Shown one piece after another: positions 42,168-51,600 of a stretch of DNA of 64,000 bases. The translations under genes and the position numbers were made by a program. How positions within the stretch are numbered: position 1 is the stretch's first letter; every line of letters starts with the position of its first letter. Source of the DNA: Salinibacterium sp. M195 (GTDB lineage Bacteria; Actinomycetota; Actinomycetes; Actinomycetales; Microbacteriaceae); NCBI RefSeq assembly GCF_019443965.1, contig NZ_CP040814.1, forward strand, positions 310,001 to 374,000. The letters are read 5' to 3'. Under the pieces are notes generated by a model that was given only the letters and a program-made list of their open reading frames with translations, was not told the DNA's origin and did no database searches.

Positions 42168-42479
42168 ATGAACGAATACGAGCAAGCGAAAGGCGAGGAT
42201 GAGACGTCTGGCCCGCGAGGCTACGTCGGTTTCATCGATTGGCTCAACCGAAAACTGTTTCCTGTACTAGGCACCCCAAATTTGGGACCTTACGACGCCG
42301 TCGTCGACAAGGTCGCAGAGGCAGTGTGTCCCGTCTGCGGGCAGCCGATGGCTGAGCACTTCATCGACCACTCCAGGCCGAACACAATTCTGCACTGTCC
42401 CGCCGAGCACCTTCCCAGACCGGTCGACGACTCTCCCATAAACGAACTCGGGATGGACATCCCCTCCCCCGATAAGTAA
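42168..42479 (+). CDS. Small hypothetical protein with zinc-ribbon-like knuckle
   Basis: A 103-residue protein. VCPVCGQPMAEHFIDHSRPNTILHCP contains a CPVCGQ knuckle plus a second Cys/His group, so it may bind zinc. The first half (GYVGFIDWLNRKLFPVLGTPNLGPYD) is not recognised. Similar proteins occur in Microbacteriaceae. The start ATG lacks a strong ribosome-binding site. Confidence 0.7.
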   Translation: MNEYEQAKGEDETSGPRGYVGFIDWLNRKLFPVLGTPNLGPYDAVVDKVAEAVCPVCGQPMAEHFIDHSRPNTILHCPAEHLPRPVDDSPINELGMDIPSPDK

Positions 42480-42520
42480 TCCGGTCGGGGGCGAGGGAGC
42501 AACGCCATACAGTGGTGATC

Positions 42521-43495
42521 ATGGCATCCGCTTCTCCCCCGAGCTCGAAAACGGCTAGGTCGATTGTGACTCTGACCATCAACCCCGCACTCGACATCAG
42601 CACGTCTACTCCGCGGGTAATCCGGGATCACAAGCTGCGGTGCGGTGCGAGCCGGATCGACCCCGGCGGTGGTGGCGTCAATGTGGCGCGCACGATCCGT
42701 AACCTCGGCGGAGACGCTCTCGCGATCTACGCTGCGGGCGGGCTCACCGGGGCAACCTATCGTCAGCTTCTCGAAGCGGAGGGCGTGCCGAGCCTCGCCG
42801 TGCCCATCGCCGGAACGACACGGGAAAGCTTCACGGTCGATGAGACCGAGTCGAGTGAACAGTTTCGTTTTGTGCTGCAGGGTCCCGAGTTTTCTGAAGC
42901 CGAATGGCGTGCCTGTCTGGCCACCCTGGAGGAGGCCATCGTTCCTGGCGGCTATGTCGTCGCCAGTGGCAGCTTGCCGCCGGGAGTGCCCACGGATTTT
43001 TACGCGCAAGTGGCACGGTTGGCGCACAAACACGATGCGCGTTCGATCGTCGACACCTCGGGTGAGGCACTCGCTGCCGCGCTTGCCGAAGGCGTGTATT
43101 TGGTGAAACCGAGCCTCCGCGAACTGAGCGAGCTCGTCGGCAGAGCACTGACCAGCGAGCAGGATGAAGTGGATGCTGCCGCCGAACTTGTCGCTCGCGG
43201 CTCAGCCCAGCTCGTGGGCCTAACTCTGGGCGAGGCCGGCGCTGTGCTCGCGTCAGGTTCTGGTGTCATCCGTCTCCCCGTGCCGAAAGTGCAGGTGCAG
43301 AGCGTTGTCGGTGCTGGCGACGCCTTTCTGGGCGCGTTCGTCTGGCGACTGTCGCAGGGGCTCGATCCCGAGTTGGCGTTTCGTTCCGCCGTCGCGGCTG
43401 GTAGCGCAACCGCGGCGAAACCGGCCACCGAGATGTGTGCCATCGCCGAGGTAGAGGCCCTCGAAAAACTTCTCCCTGAAGCCACCCGCTACTGA
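42521..43495 (+). CDS. pfkB: 6-phosphofructokinase of the PfkB (Pfk-2) type
   Basis: A 324-residue ribokinase-family sugar kinase. It resembles E. coli Pfk-2 along its length: TLTINPALDISTSTP, KLRCGASRIDPGGGGVNVAR (substrate site), SSEQFRFVLQGPEF, SGSLPPGVP, IVDTSGEALAAAL and the ATP-site/catalytic motif VVGAGDAFLGAF, in which the aspartate is the base. It should phosphorylate fructose-6-phosphate, although tagatose-6-phosphate or fructose-1-phosphate are possible. ATG 42521 follows a GTG at 42512 that could also serve. Confidence 0.85.
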   Translation: MASASPPSSKTARSIVTLTINPALDISTSTPRVIRDHKLRCGASRIDPGGGGVNVARTIRNLGGDALAIYAAGGLTGATYRQLLEAEGVPSLAVPIAGTTRESFTVDETESSEQFRFVLQGPEFSEAEWRACLATLEEAIVPGGYVVASGSLPPGVPTDFYAQVARLAHKHDARSIVDTSGEALAAALAEGVYLVKPSLRELSELVGRALTSEQDEVDAAAELVARGSAQLVGLTLGEAGAVLASGSGVIRLPVPKVQVQSVVGAGDAFLGAFVWRLSQGLDPELAFRSAVAAGSATAAKPATEMCAIAEVEALEKLLPEATRY

Positions 43496-43563
43496 CGGAG
43501 CCGCCCGGCTGTTCCAATGGTCGACAAGAGACTGGGCCTAAAACCCGTGTGAGACAATCAACC

Positions 43564-43959
43564 ATGGCTGATTCGTGGCGTCGCACCCCGACCGAAAGTC
43601 CTGTCACTTTCGAGATCGACACTTCTGCGTCCATCCCCCCGTTCGAGCAGATTAAAGCTCAAGCGATCGCCCAGATTGCCAGCGGCGAACTCCTTGCCGG
43701 CACCAAACTTGCCACCGTGCGTCAGCTTGCCACCGACCTCGGCATCGCGCCCAACACTGTGGCGCGGGCCTACCGCGAGCTCGAAGCAGACGGCTTTCTG
43801 CTGTCGCGCGGCCGCAATGGCACCGTCGTGAAAGCACGACCCGGTGATGCTGCGGCGCTGCTTCAACTTGATGCGAAGGCCTACGCCGACCGCGCTGGCG
43901 AACTCGGCATCAGTGCCGAGGAAGCCCAGCGTTTCATCAGTATCGCTCTCTCGAAATAG
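43564..43959 (+). CDS. GntR-family regulator, YtrA type
   Basis: A 131-residue regulator: a GntR winged helix (SIPPFEQIKAQAIAQIASGELLAGTKLATVRQLATDLGIAPNTVARAYRELEADGF) followed by a short helical tail of about 50 residues, which is the YtrA layout, rather than an effector-binding FCD or UTRA domain. Such regulators usually control ABC transporters, but the adjacent gene is pfkB. The ATG is preceded by GACAAT five bases upstream, so it too may be leaderless. Confidence 0.88.
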   Translation: MADSWRRTPTESPVTFEIDTSASIPPFEQIKAQAIAQIASGELLAGTKLATVRQLATDLGIAPNTVARAYRELEADGFLLSRGRNGTVVKARPGDAAALLQLDAKAYADRAGELGISAEEAQRFISIALSK

Positions 43960-44029
43960 CCACGGCCAGTAGCTTCAGACGCGCTGGCGACTAGACGACT
44001 GCAGGCGCGAGACGCACCACTCGAGCGAA

Positions 44030-44650
44030 CTACCGCAGCACTCCTAGTTCGCGCGCCTTCGACACTGCAGCGGTGCGCGACGACACGTTGAGTTTCGAAA
44101 AGATGTGCACCAGGTGCGATTTCACCGTGGTCTGCGAGACGAACATCTCGCCCGCAATCACCGCGTTTGAGCTACCGGCGGCGACACGCTGCAGCACCTC
44201 GATCTCGCGTTTGCTCAGGCTCACTTGTGGCGCGCGCATCCGGTCAAGCAACCGACCAGCAATTACTGGTGCAAGAGCGCTCTCCCCCGCGGCCGCAGCA
44301 CGAACTGCCGCAATCAGTTCATGGGGTGGCGCATCCTTGAGGAGATACCCACTCGCGCCAGCCTCGACCGCCCCGAGAATGTCGCCATCGGTGTCGTAGT
44401 TAGTGAGAACCAACACGTAGGGGGCCGCATCGAGCGCGCGGATGCGGCGAGTGACATCCGCTCCCGACTCCAACGCACCGAACTGCAAGTCCATCAAAAT
44501 GACGTTCGGGTTCACCGCCTGCACGAGAGCAAAAGCGTCATCAGGGGTTGCTGCCTCCCCCACCACCGAGAGGTCAGGTTCGTGCTCGAGCAGGGCACGC
44601 AAACCGGCACGAACAACGGGATGATCATCCGCAATCGCTACCCGGATCAT
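44030..44650 (-). CDS. NarL/LuxR-type response regulator
   Basis: A 206-residue regulator with a receiver domain (phosphoacceptor D54 in VILMDLQFG, acidic pair at D8/D9, K at KDAPP) and a C-terminal LuxR helix-turn-helix (LSKREIEVLQRVAAGSSNAVIAGEMFVSQTTVKSHLVHIFSKL). Its ATG overlaps the kinase stop by four bases. Likely target: the divergent ABC transporter operon at 46024. Confidence 0.93.
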   Translation of the reverse strand: MIRVAIADDHPVVRAGLRALLEHEPDLSVVGEAATPDDAFALVQAVNPNVILMDLQFGALESGADVTRRIRALDAAPYVLVLTNYDTDGDILGAVEAGASGYLLKDAPPHELIAAVRAAAAGESALAPVIAGRLLDRMRAPQVSLSKREIEVLQRVAAGSSNAVIAGEMFVSQTTVKSHLVHIFSKLNVSSRTAAVSKARELGVLR

Positions 44651-45864
44651 GCCTTCTCCTCACCCGATGAGTTCAGCGTCAATTCGACCGTTACCGTGGT
44701 GCCCGCACCGAGTTGTGAGTCTACGGTGAGGGTGCCATCCAACTGTTCGACTCGTTCGCGCGTGGCGGTGAGCCCGAATGAGTCAGACAAGCCGCGGGCT
44801 GCTGCCGCCTCAACGCGCGCCGGATCAAAGCCGAGCCCGTTGTCGCTGATCATCAGCCGTACTTCTGAACGATTCCGCTCAATCGAAATCGTGGCTTGCG
44901 TTGCCTCAGAGTGCTTCACAACATTCGCCATCGCTCCCTGCGCGATCCGCAGCAGTGCGGTCTGCACGGGCATCGGCAGGTCGAGCGCATCGGCCACGCG
45001 CACTCGCACTTCGCGTTCGGGGGTCTGCCACTGAGTTTCGGCCAGGCGGCGCAAAGCGGCACCCATCCCCTGCTCCACCAATGCGGCCGGGGCCAGCTCA
45101 CGAATGAAATTGCGGGTCTCGGCGAGATTGGCCGCCGCCGTTTCACGAGCAAGTCGCACATGCTCTAGTCCCGCAGCATCCGGGTCTGCCCGCTCTGCCG
45201 CATGCAGCAATAGTTGGATGCTCGACAGCCCTTGAGCGACCGTGTCATGAATCTCGCGCGCAAGCCTCGCGCGCTCCGCCAGCACCCCGGATTCGCGCTC
45301 GGTTTGCGCCAGCTGGTCGCGTGTCGCTAGGAGTTGCTTCACCAACAGTTCGCGTTCCGCCGCCTCGGCCGCGAGTGATTTGTAGCCAAGACCAATCACG
45401 ATCGCGACACCGGCACCGACCAACGGGCCGACGATCCCGGCAACAGTCCACTCACTGTGAAGCCCAAGCGCGGCAATCGCGAGCAGCGTCGAACCCAGCA
45501 CCGCCAACGTGCGCCAGCCGCGAGGCAACAGGTGCAGATAAAGAAAGAAGAGTGGAAACACGAGGTAGGCGGCATCCGGGCTCAACCACACCAGCGCAAG
45601 CCATTCGCACGACAACACGAGTGCCCACAGATAGGTACTCAGCGTTCGGGCGTTCGCGCCGGCGCCCCGAGCTCGACGGGCCAGAACCCCGCCGAAACCA
45701 TACGTGATGATCAATAGTGCCGCGAGCGCAATCACGACCGCAGCATTGGGGTTGCGATCGACAAACGCGCGCACGACGACGAGGGCCGTCAGCGCGAGAA
45801 AGAGGATGTGCAAACTGGTTCGCAGCCCCACAAATACCGGGGTCAACGCAGTGTGGCTCATCAT
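44647..45864 (-). CDS. Sensor histidine kinase (HisKA_3 type)
   Basis: A 405-residue kinase. Five to six N-terminal membrane helices with almost no extracytoplasmic domain, then a coiled segment and the HisKA_3 dimerisation motif LAREIHDTVAQGLSSIQ with H206, and an ATPase domain (ANVVKHSEATQATI, DNGLGFDPARVE). This layout is typical of kinases that sense their partner transporter or membrane state. Divergent from the ABC transporter genes. Confidence 0.93.
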   Translation of the reverse strand: MMSHTALTPVFVGLRTSLHILFLALTALVVVRAFVDRNPNAAVVIALAALLIITYGFGGVLARRARGAGANARTLSTYLWALVLSCEWLALVWLSPDAAYLVFPLFFLYLHLLPRGWRTLAVLGSTLLAIAALGLHSEWTVAGIVGPLVGAGVAIVIGLGYKSLAAEAAERELLVKQLLATRDQLAQTERESGVLAERARLAREIHDTVAQGLSSIQLLLHAAERADPDAAGLEHVRLARETAAANLAETRNFIRELAPAALVEQGMGAALRRLAETQWQTPEREVRVRVADALDLPMPVQTALLRIAQGAMANVVKHSEATQATISIERNRSEVRLMISDNGLGFDPARVEAAAARGLSDSFGLTATRERVEQLDGTLTVDSQLGAGTTVTVELTLNSSGEEKA

Positions 45865-46023
45865 TCGACCCTACTCTCGCGCGCGGGTGCGCCGATCCAT
45901 CAAAATGATGATTGTGGGCTCCGCCCTTAGCGCCCAGAAGTGCAGCATCCCGGCCGATGTGATGGCGACCCGATGAGAGGAGTCTGAGTACTGTCGCACT
46001 TCGGCGACACCGAAAGGACTCCC

Positions 46024-47097
46024 ATGTTTGTTGCCTGGCGCGATCTGCGCTTCGCCCGCGGACGGTTTGTGCTCATTGGCACCGTCGTCGCGCTCATCAC
46101 TTTGCTCGTCGGATTTCTGAGCGGACTCACCGGCGGGCTCGCTGCCCAAAACATTTCGGGGGTCTTGTCGCTTCCCGCTGAGCAGCTCGTGTTCGCCACC
46201 CCGAGCAGCAAAGGCGCAGACGAGGCGAGCTTCTCTGATTCGAACATCACCGAGAAACAGGCAAAGATGTGGGCTGCGGCTGACGGTGTTGAGTCGGCCA
46301 ACCCGATCGGCGTCTCGCAGACGAAGGCTGAGTCACCCGAATCCAGTACTGCCATCGCCATCTTCGGTGTTGCCGTTGACTTCGACGAGACCGCACCAAG
46401 CGGCGACGGCAAAGTTGGCCTGTCTGAGGATGCCGCCGTCGGCCTCGACGTCACCACCGGCGACACCATCACGATTGCCGGCACCGACTACACGGTCGAG
46501 AAGGTCAGCGGCAACTGGTGGTACAACCACACCCCCGTGGTGCAGATGACCCTCGAAGACTGGCAAGGCTATTCGGCCACGACCGGCAACCCTGACGCCT
46601 ACGCCACGGCGATCGCCGTCAAGGGCGATGCCGACTGGGATGCCATCAATACTGAAGCAGACACCCTCAGCAACTCGGTGTTACTTTCGCTCACTGCGGT
46701 CAGCTCATTCCGCTCCGAAATCGGTTCCCTGCTGCTGATGGTTGCGATGCTGTTCGGCATCTCAGCGCTTGTGATCGGTGCTTTCTTTACCGTGTGGACG
46801 ATGCAGCGCAAGGCTGACATCGCCGTGCTCAAGGCGCTCGGAGCATCCACCCCATCGCTCGTTCGGGACGCTCTCGGTCAAGCTCTCATCGTGCTGCTGA
46901 TCGGTGTCGGCATCGGCATCGGCATCACCGCCATCCTCGGGGTTCTGATGGGCAGCGCACTGCCGTTCATCCTGAGCCCATTCACCACCCTGTTGCCGGG
47001 AGTCATCATGATTGCGCTTGGTCTTGCCGGCGCTGCTTTCGCGCTTCGTTCCGTCACCACCGCCGACCCCCTCACCGCCCTTGGGAGCACCCGATGA
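46024..47097 (+). CDS. FtsX/MacB-like ABC transporter permease
   Basis: A 357-residue protein with one N-terminal helix, an extracytoplasmic domain (about 45-225) and three C-terminal helices, the DevC/MacB arrangement. FTVWTMQRKADIAVLKALGASTPSLVRD is the conserved cytoplasmic motif. GAAAGGA precedes the ATG; a TGTCGC...GCGACA inverted repeat (45992-46009) sits just before that site. Overlaps the ATPase gene by four bases. Partner of the divergent two-component system. Confidence 0.9.
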   Translation: MFVAWRDLRFARGRFVLIGTVVALITLLVGFLSGLTGGLAAQNISGVLSLPAEQLVFATPSSKGADEASFSDSNITEKQAKMWAAADGVESANPIGVSQTKAESPESSTAIAIFGVAVDFDETAPSGDGKVGLSEDAAVGLDVTTGDTITIAGTDYTVEKVSGNWWYNHTPVVQMTLEDWQGYSATTGNPDAYATAIAVKGDADWDAINTEADTLSNSVLLSLTAVSSFRSEIGSLLLMVAMLFGISALVIGAFFTVWTMQRKADIAVLKALGASTPSLVRDALGQALIVLLIGVGIGIGITAILGVLMGSALPFILSPFTTLLPGVIMIALGLAGAAFALRSVTTADPLTALGSTR

Positions 47098-47801
47098 TTC
47101 AGCTCAACAACGTCACGCTCACTTTCCCCGATGGCGAAGGCCGCGTCACCGCCGTCAACCACGTCACGCTCAGCGCGCGCCCCGGCACCGTCACCGGCAT
47201 CACCGGGCCAAGCGGTTCCGGCAAGTCGAGCCTGCTTGCGGTCGCGGCCACCCTTATCCGCCCCGACTCCGGTCAGGTCATGATCGATGACGTGGATGCC
47301 GCCCAACTGTCTCCCACGGAGGCGACCGAGCTGCGTCGCGACGCCATCGGTATCGTCTTTCAGCAGGCCAACCTGCTGCCGTCGCTGACCGCGCTCGAAC
47401 AGCTCGCCGTCATGAACGAGTTGGGGGCGCCGCACAGCCGGAGCCGTCGTGCCGCTGTGCGCACGCACGCCACCGAGCTGCTCGCGTCTGTTGGGCTTGG
47501 TGACCAGATGCACAAGCGCCCCCACCAGTTGTCCGGTGGCCAGCGTCAGCGCATCAACATCGCACGCGCACTCATGAACGACCCGAAGGTGCTGCTCGTC
47601 GACGAACCAACGAGCGCGCTCGACCAAGAGCGGGGTGCAAGCATCATCGACCTCATCCTGAGCCTCACCGATGAACGCAACACGTCAACGCTGCTCGTCA
47701 CCCACGACCTCGTTCACTTGCCGCGAATGCACGCCGTCGTGAACATGGTCGATGGCGCGCTCGACACTGTGCGTGCTGAGGCTCTGGTGCCCGTCAGCTA
47801 G
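47094..47801 (+). CDS. MacB/LolD-type ABC transporter ATP-binding protein
   Basis: A 235-residue ATPase: Walker A GPSGSGKSS, Q-loop IGIVFQQANLLPSLTALEQLA, signature LSGGQRQR and Walker B VLLVDEPTSALD. It powers the permease before it; MacB-like systems act by mechanotransmission rather than direct membrane transport. Its last four bases overlap the end of the convergent aldo/keto reductase gene. Confidence 0.93.
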   Translation: MIQLNNVTLTFPDGEGRVTAVNHVTLSARPGTVTGITGPSGSGKSSLLAVAATLIRPDSGQVMIDDVDAAQLSPTEATELRRDAIGIVFQQANLLPSLTALEQLAVMNELGAPHSRSRRAAVRTHATELLASVGLGDQMHKRPHQLSGGQRQRINIARALMNDPKVLLVDEPTSALDQERGASIIDLILSLTDERNTSTLLVTHDLVHLPRMHAVVNMVDGALDTVRAEALVPVS

Positions 47802-48610
47802 TGCCCGACCTCGTCAGAGTCGACGCCTGACCCGGGGACATCAATAGCCGCAATCGCTTCGAGGTCGCGCGAGTCGAGCTCGAAGTCGAAGATCGCGATG
47901 TTGTCGGCCAGCCTTTCGGGGTTGGCCGACTTCGGGATTGCGACGATGCCGTTCTGAAGGTGCCAGCGCAGTGCGACCTGCGCCGCTGAGCGCTCGTGCT
48001 TCTCGGCGATTTCTTGCAATACCGGCTGGTCGAGCACGCTCTTGATGGGGCTCCACGCTTCCGTGACGATTCCGCGAGAGTCGTGATAAGCGCGCTCCGC
48101 TAGGCGAGCGTTGGTCGGCGAGAGGTCAACCTGATTGACGGCAGGAACAGTGGTGCCCGCATCCGCCAGCACATCAAGGTGCGCTGGTTTAAAGTTCGAG
48201 ACACCGATTGAGCGAACAAAGCCGTCTGCTTTCAGCTTCTCGAGGGTGCGCCACGTGGAGAGAAACTCGTCGCGCTCGGGCAGCGGCCAGTGAATAAGGA
48301 GAAGGTCGACAAAGTCGAGGTCGAGGCGTTCGAGGCTGCCGCGCAGGCCATCGATCGCCAGGTCGGCGCCCTGAAAATCGCCATCAAGCTTCGTGGTGAT
48401 AAACAGTTCGTCGCGGTCAATACCACTGCGACGGATGCCCTCGCCCACACCAACTTCGTTGCCGTAGCGCACGGCTGTATCGATGTGACGGTAGCCAAGT
48501 TCAATCGCCATCGGAACAACAATGGCAACCTCGGCATCGCTGAGTGGCCATGTGCCAAAACCGAGCTGGGGAATGCTATGGCCGTCGTTCAGCGGTATCG
48601 AAGGAATCAT
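47798..48610 (-). CDS. Aldo/keto reductase
   Basis: A 270-residue NADPH-dependent reductase of the 2,5-diketo-D-gluconate reductase group. The catalytic set is visible: D44 and Y49 in HIDTAVRYGNE, K74 in ITTKLDG and a histidine in LLIHWPLP. IPKSANPERLADN is the cofactor phosphate site. It reduces carbonyls of varied substrates. No operon partner; AAGAAG lies against the ATG. Confidence 0.92.
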   Translation of the reverse strand: MIPSIPLNDGHSIPQLGFGTWPLSDAEVAIVVPMAIELGYRHIDTAVRYGNEVGVGEGIRRSGIDRDELFITTKLDGDFQGADLAIDGLRGSLERLDLDFVDLLLIHWPLPERDEFLSTWRTLEKLKADGFVRSIGVSNFKPAHLDVLADAGTTVPAVNQVDLSPTNARLAERAYHDSRGIVTEAWSPIKSVLDQPVLQEIAEKHERSAAQVALRWHLQNGIVAIPKSANPERLADNIAIFDFELDSRDLEAIAAIDVPGSGVDSDEVGH

Positions 48611-48638
48611 CTTCTTAGGCTAAACGACGGCCATGACA

Positions 48639-48675
48639 GTGCGCGAGGACTCGCTGAAAGCGAATCCCCGCGCAC
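48639..48675 (-). terminator. Hairpin after putA
   Basis: A 16-bp stem with two mismatches (GTGCGCGAGGACTCGC and GCGAATCCCCGCGCAC, loop TGAAA) lies just downstream of the putA stop on the minus strand, between putA and the reductase gene. No T-run is visible. Confidence 0.6.
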
Positions 48676-48687
48676 CCTGTGAGTTCT

Positions 48688-51600
48688 CTAGACCTCGAGC
48701 GCGGCCATGGCCGGGTCGGGGTTTCCGAAGCGGTGTGCCGTAATCGACAGCGACTGCTCCTGCACGAAGATCAACAGTTCAACGCGACCGGATGTCGTGA
48801 CGTCTCCCGACCACACAGCGACGTCAGGGTTTCCCTGAACGGCTTCGGCAAGATCAACAGCTGAGCCGCCGATGAGGCGCACCCGGTTGGTGTTGAGCTC
48901 ACCCTTCGTTGCGCGTTCGTTCCAGCGAGCATCCGATTCAACAAGAACTTCGGCAACCGAGACGGCAGCATTTCCTGACTCGAAAGACTCAGCGAGCAGC
49001 GACGGCAACGGCAACGCAGAACTGATGTGAATGGTCGAGCCAACACGAGCAGCACCGGCAATCATCCGCACGAGGTGGCCCATCGGCTCACCTTCTGACA
49101 GGCGAACGGTGACGGGCACCGGACGGTAGCGGAACACGTTGCGCTCCACGCCAAGGTCTGAGACGTCGCGGCTGATACCGAACTCAGTCTCCCACGCACG
49201 CTGGTCGCTTTCGGCCGCACGACGCACGCGGTCGAACTCGTCGAATTCCATGCCCGACTGCGCCTTCTTGATAACCGATGACACCTGGTCGCTGAGGCCA
49301 CGAACCTGAATGTCGCGAGCGGCGGGCTGCTCAACGGCATTCCACTGTCCGAGGGTCATCAGGTAGTTGGGTCCGCCAGCCTTGGCGTGGCAACCAACAG
49401 CTGAACGCTTCCAGCCACCGAACGGCTGGCGGCGAACAATGGCTCCCGTGATTCCGCGGTTGACGTAAGCGTTTCCGGCCTGAACTTCATCGAGCCAGCG
49501 AGCGACCTCTGTTGGATCGAGGGAGTGGATGCCTGCCGTCAGTCCGTAGTCCACGGCATTTTGCATGGCGATCGCCTCGGTGAGGTTCTTGGCGCGCATG
49601 ATGCCGAGAACGGGGCCGAAGTATTCGGTCATGTGGAATTCGCTGCCAGGCACGACACCGGTGCGAACGCCGGGGGTCCACTGCTTGCCTTCGTCGTCAA
49701 GCTGACGCGGCTTCACGAGCCAGCTCTCGCCGGGAGCGAGAGTGGTGAGGGCGTTAAGCAACTTGCCCTGAGCGGCTTCAACGATCGGGCCCATCATGGT
49801 GAGAGGGTCCTGCGGAAGGCCGACGCGCAAAGTGCGCACCGAGTCGACAAGCTGACGCTCGAAACGTTCGCTCTTACCAACGGAACCGACCAAGATCACG
49901 AGAGAGGCCGCCGAGCACTTTTGCCCAGCGTGTCCGAAGGCGCTCTTGGTGACGTCGGCGACGGCGAGGTCGAGGTCTGCGCTCGGCGTGACGATGATCG
50001 CGTTCTTGCCACTGGTCTCCGCCAGAATCGGCAGGTCATTGCGCCAGGAACGGAACATCGCCGCAGTTTCCCACGCCCCCGTCAGGATGACGCGGTCAAC
50101 AGCGGGGTCGGCAATCATGACGCGACCGAGCTCGCGATCCTTCAGATCAACGAAGGCGAGCACTTCACGCGGCACGCCAGCTTCCCAGAGCGCTTCGATC
50201 ATTACGGCGGCGCTGCGCTGCGAAAGCTTCGCTGGCTTGATGATGACGCCACTGCCCGAGGCGAGTGCCGAAAGCACGCTGCCGGCGGGGATGGCAACCG
50301 GGAAGTTCCACGGCGGAGTAACGATGATGAGTTTTGACGGCACGAACGTGGCATCGTCGATCGCTTCAAGGTCGAGAGAGCGCTCAGCGTAGTAGTGCGC
50401 GAAGTCAATCGCTTCGCTGACCTCTACGTCACCTTCGGCGATCGTCTTACCGGCTTCGGTAGCCATTACCTCGATGAGGCGGGCACGCGAGGCTTCGATC
50501 GCGTCGCCGGCGCGGTGCAAGATCGCGGCGCGTTCTGCGGCGGGCATTCCGCCCCAGTTCGCTCCGGCAGTGGTGACGGAATCGAGGATGCTCTTCATCT
50601 GCTCTGGCGTAGTGACAGCGCCAGCCTTGACAGTGTCAACGCCGAGCTGGGAGTCGCCGCTGCGTGCCAGGATCGCACGACCCCAGGTGCGGTTTTCGCC
50701 AATGGCCTGGTCAGTATCTGCGACGTTGTTGAACGGGCGGTCGCCGATGAGCGCGGCGGGCTGGTTGCGGTCCTGCACCCGGTTGGATACCTGTGCTGGT
50801 GTATCAAGGTTCGCGAGCGACGCCAAGAAGCGGTCCTGCTCGCGCACGAAAATGTGCTCGTTGCTGGAGAGCTCGAAGAGGCCCGACATGAAGTTCTCGG
50901 TGCTGGCGTTCTCTTCGAGGCGGCGCACGAGGTAGCTGATGGCGGAGTCGAACTCGCTCGGCTGAACGACGGGCGTGTACAGCAGCAGGCTGCCGACATC
51001 CTTCCGGACTGCTTCGGCCTGGCCGGTAGCCATTCCGAGAAGCATTTCGAATTCGATGCCCTCAGTGACGCCACGCTCTTGAGCGAGGTGCCACGCGAAT
51101 GCGATGTCGAACAGGTTGTGGCCGGCAACACCAATGCGAACAGCGTCGATGTGCTCGGGGGTGAATGCCCAGTCGAGAACGCGCTTGTAGTGAGTGTCGC
51201 TGTCTTGCTTGGTGCCCCACGTAGCCATCGGCCAGTGGTGAGTTACCGCGTCGACGTGCTCCATCGCGAGGTTGGCACCCTTAACAACGCGAACCTTGAT
51301 GTTGGCACCGCCGCGAGCGCGACGAGCCGTTGACCAGGTGGTGAGTTCCTTGATCGCGTCCAGCGCGTCTGGCAGGTAAGCCTGAAGCACGATACCGGCC
51401 TCGAGTTCGAGCAGCTCTGGCTGGTCGAGAAGCTTCTCGAAAACCGCGATGGTGAGGTCGAGGTCTTTGAACTCCTCCATGTCGAGGTTGATGAACTTCT
51501 TCTCCGGTGCCCGCAGGGCAAGCAGGTAGAGAGGGGTGAGGCGGTCAACTACACGGTCAACGGTCTCGTCGAAAGCCCACATGGAAAGCTGAGACACAAC

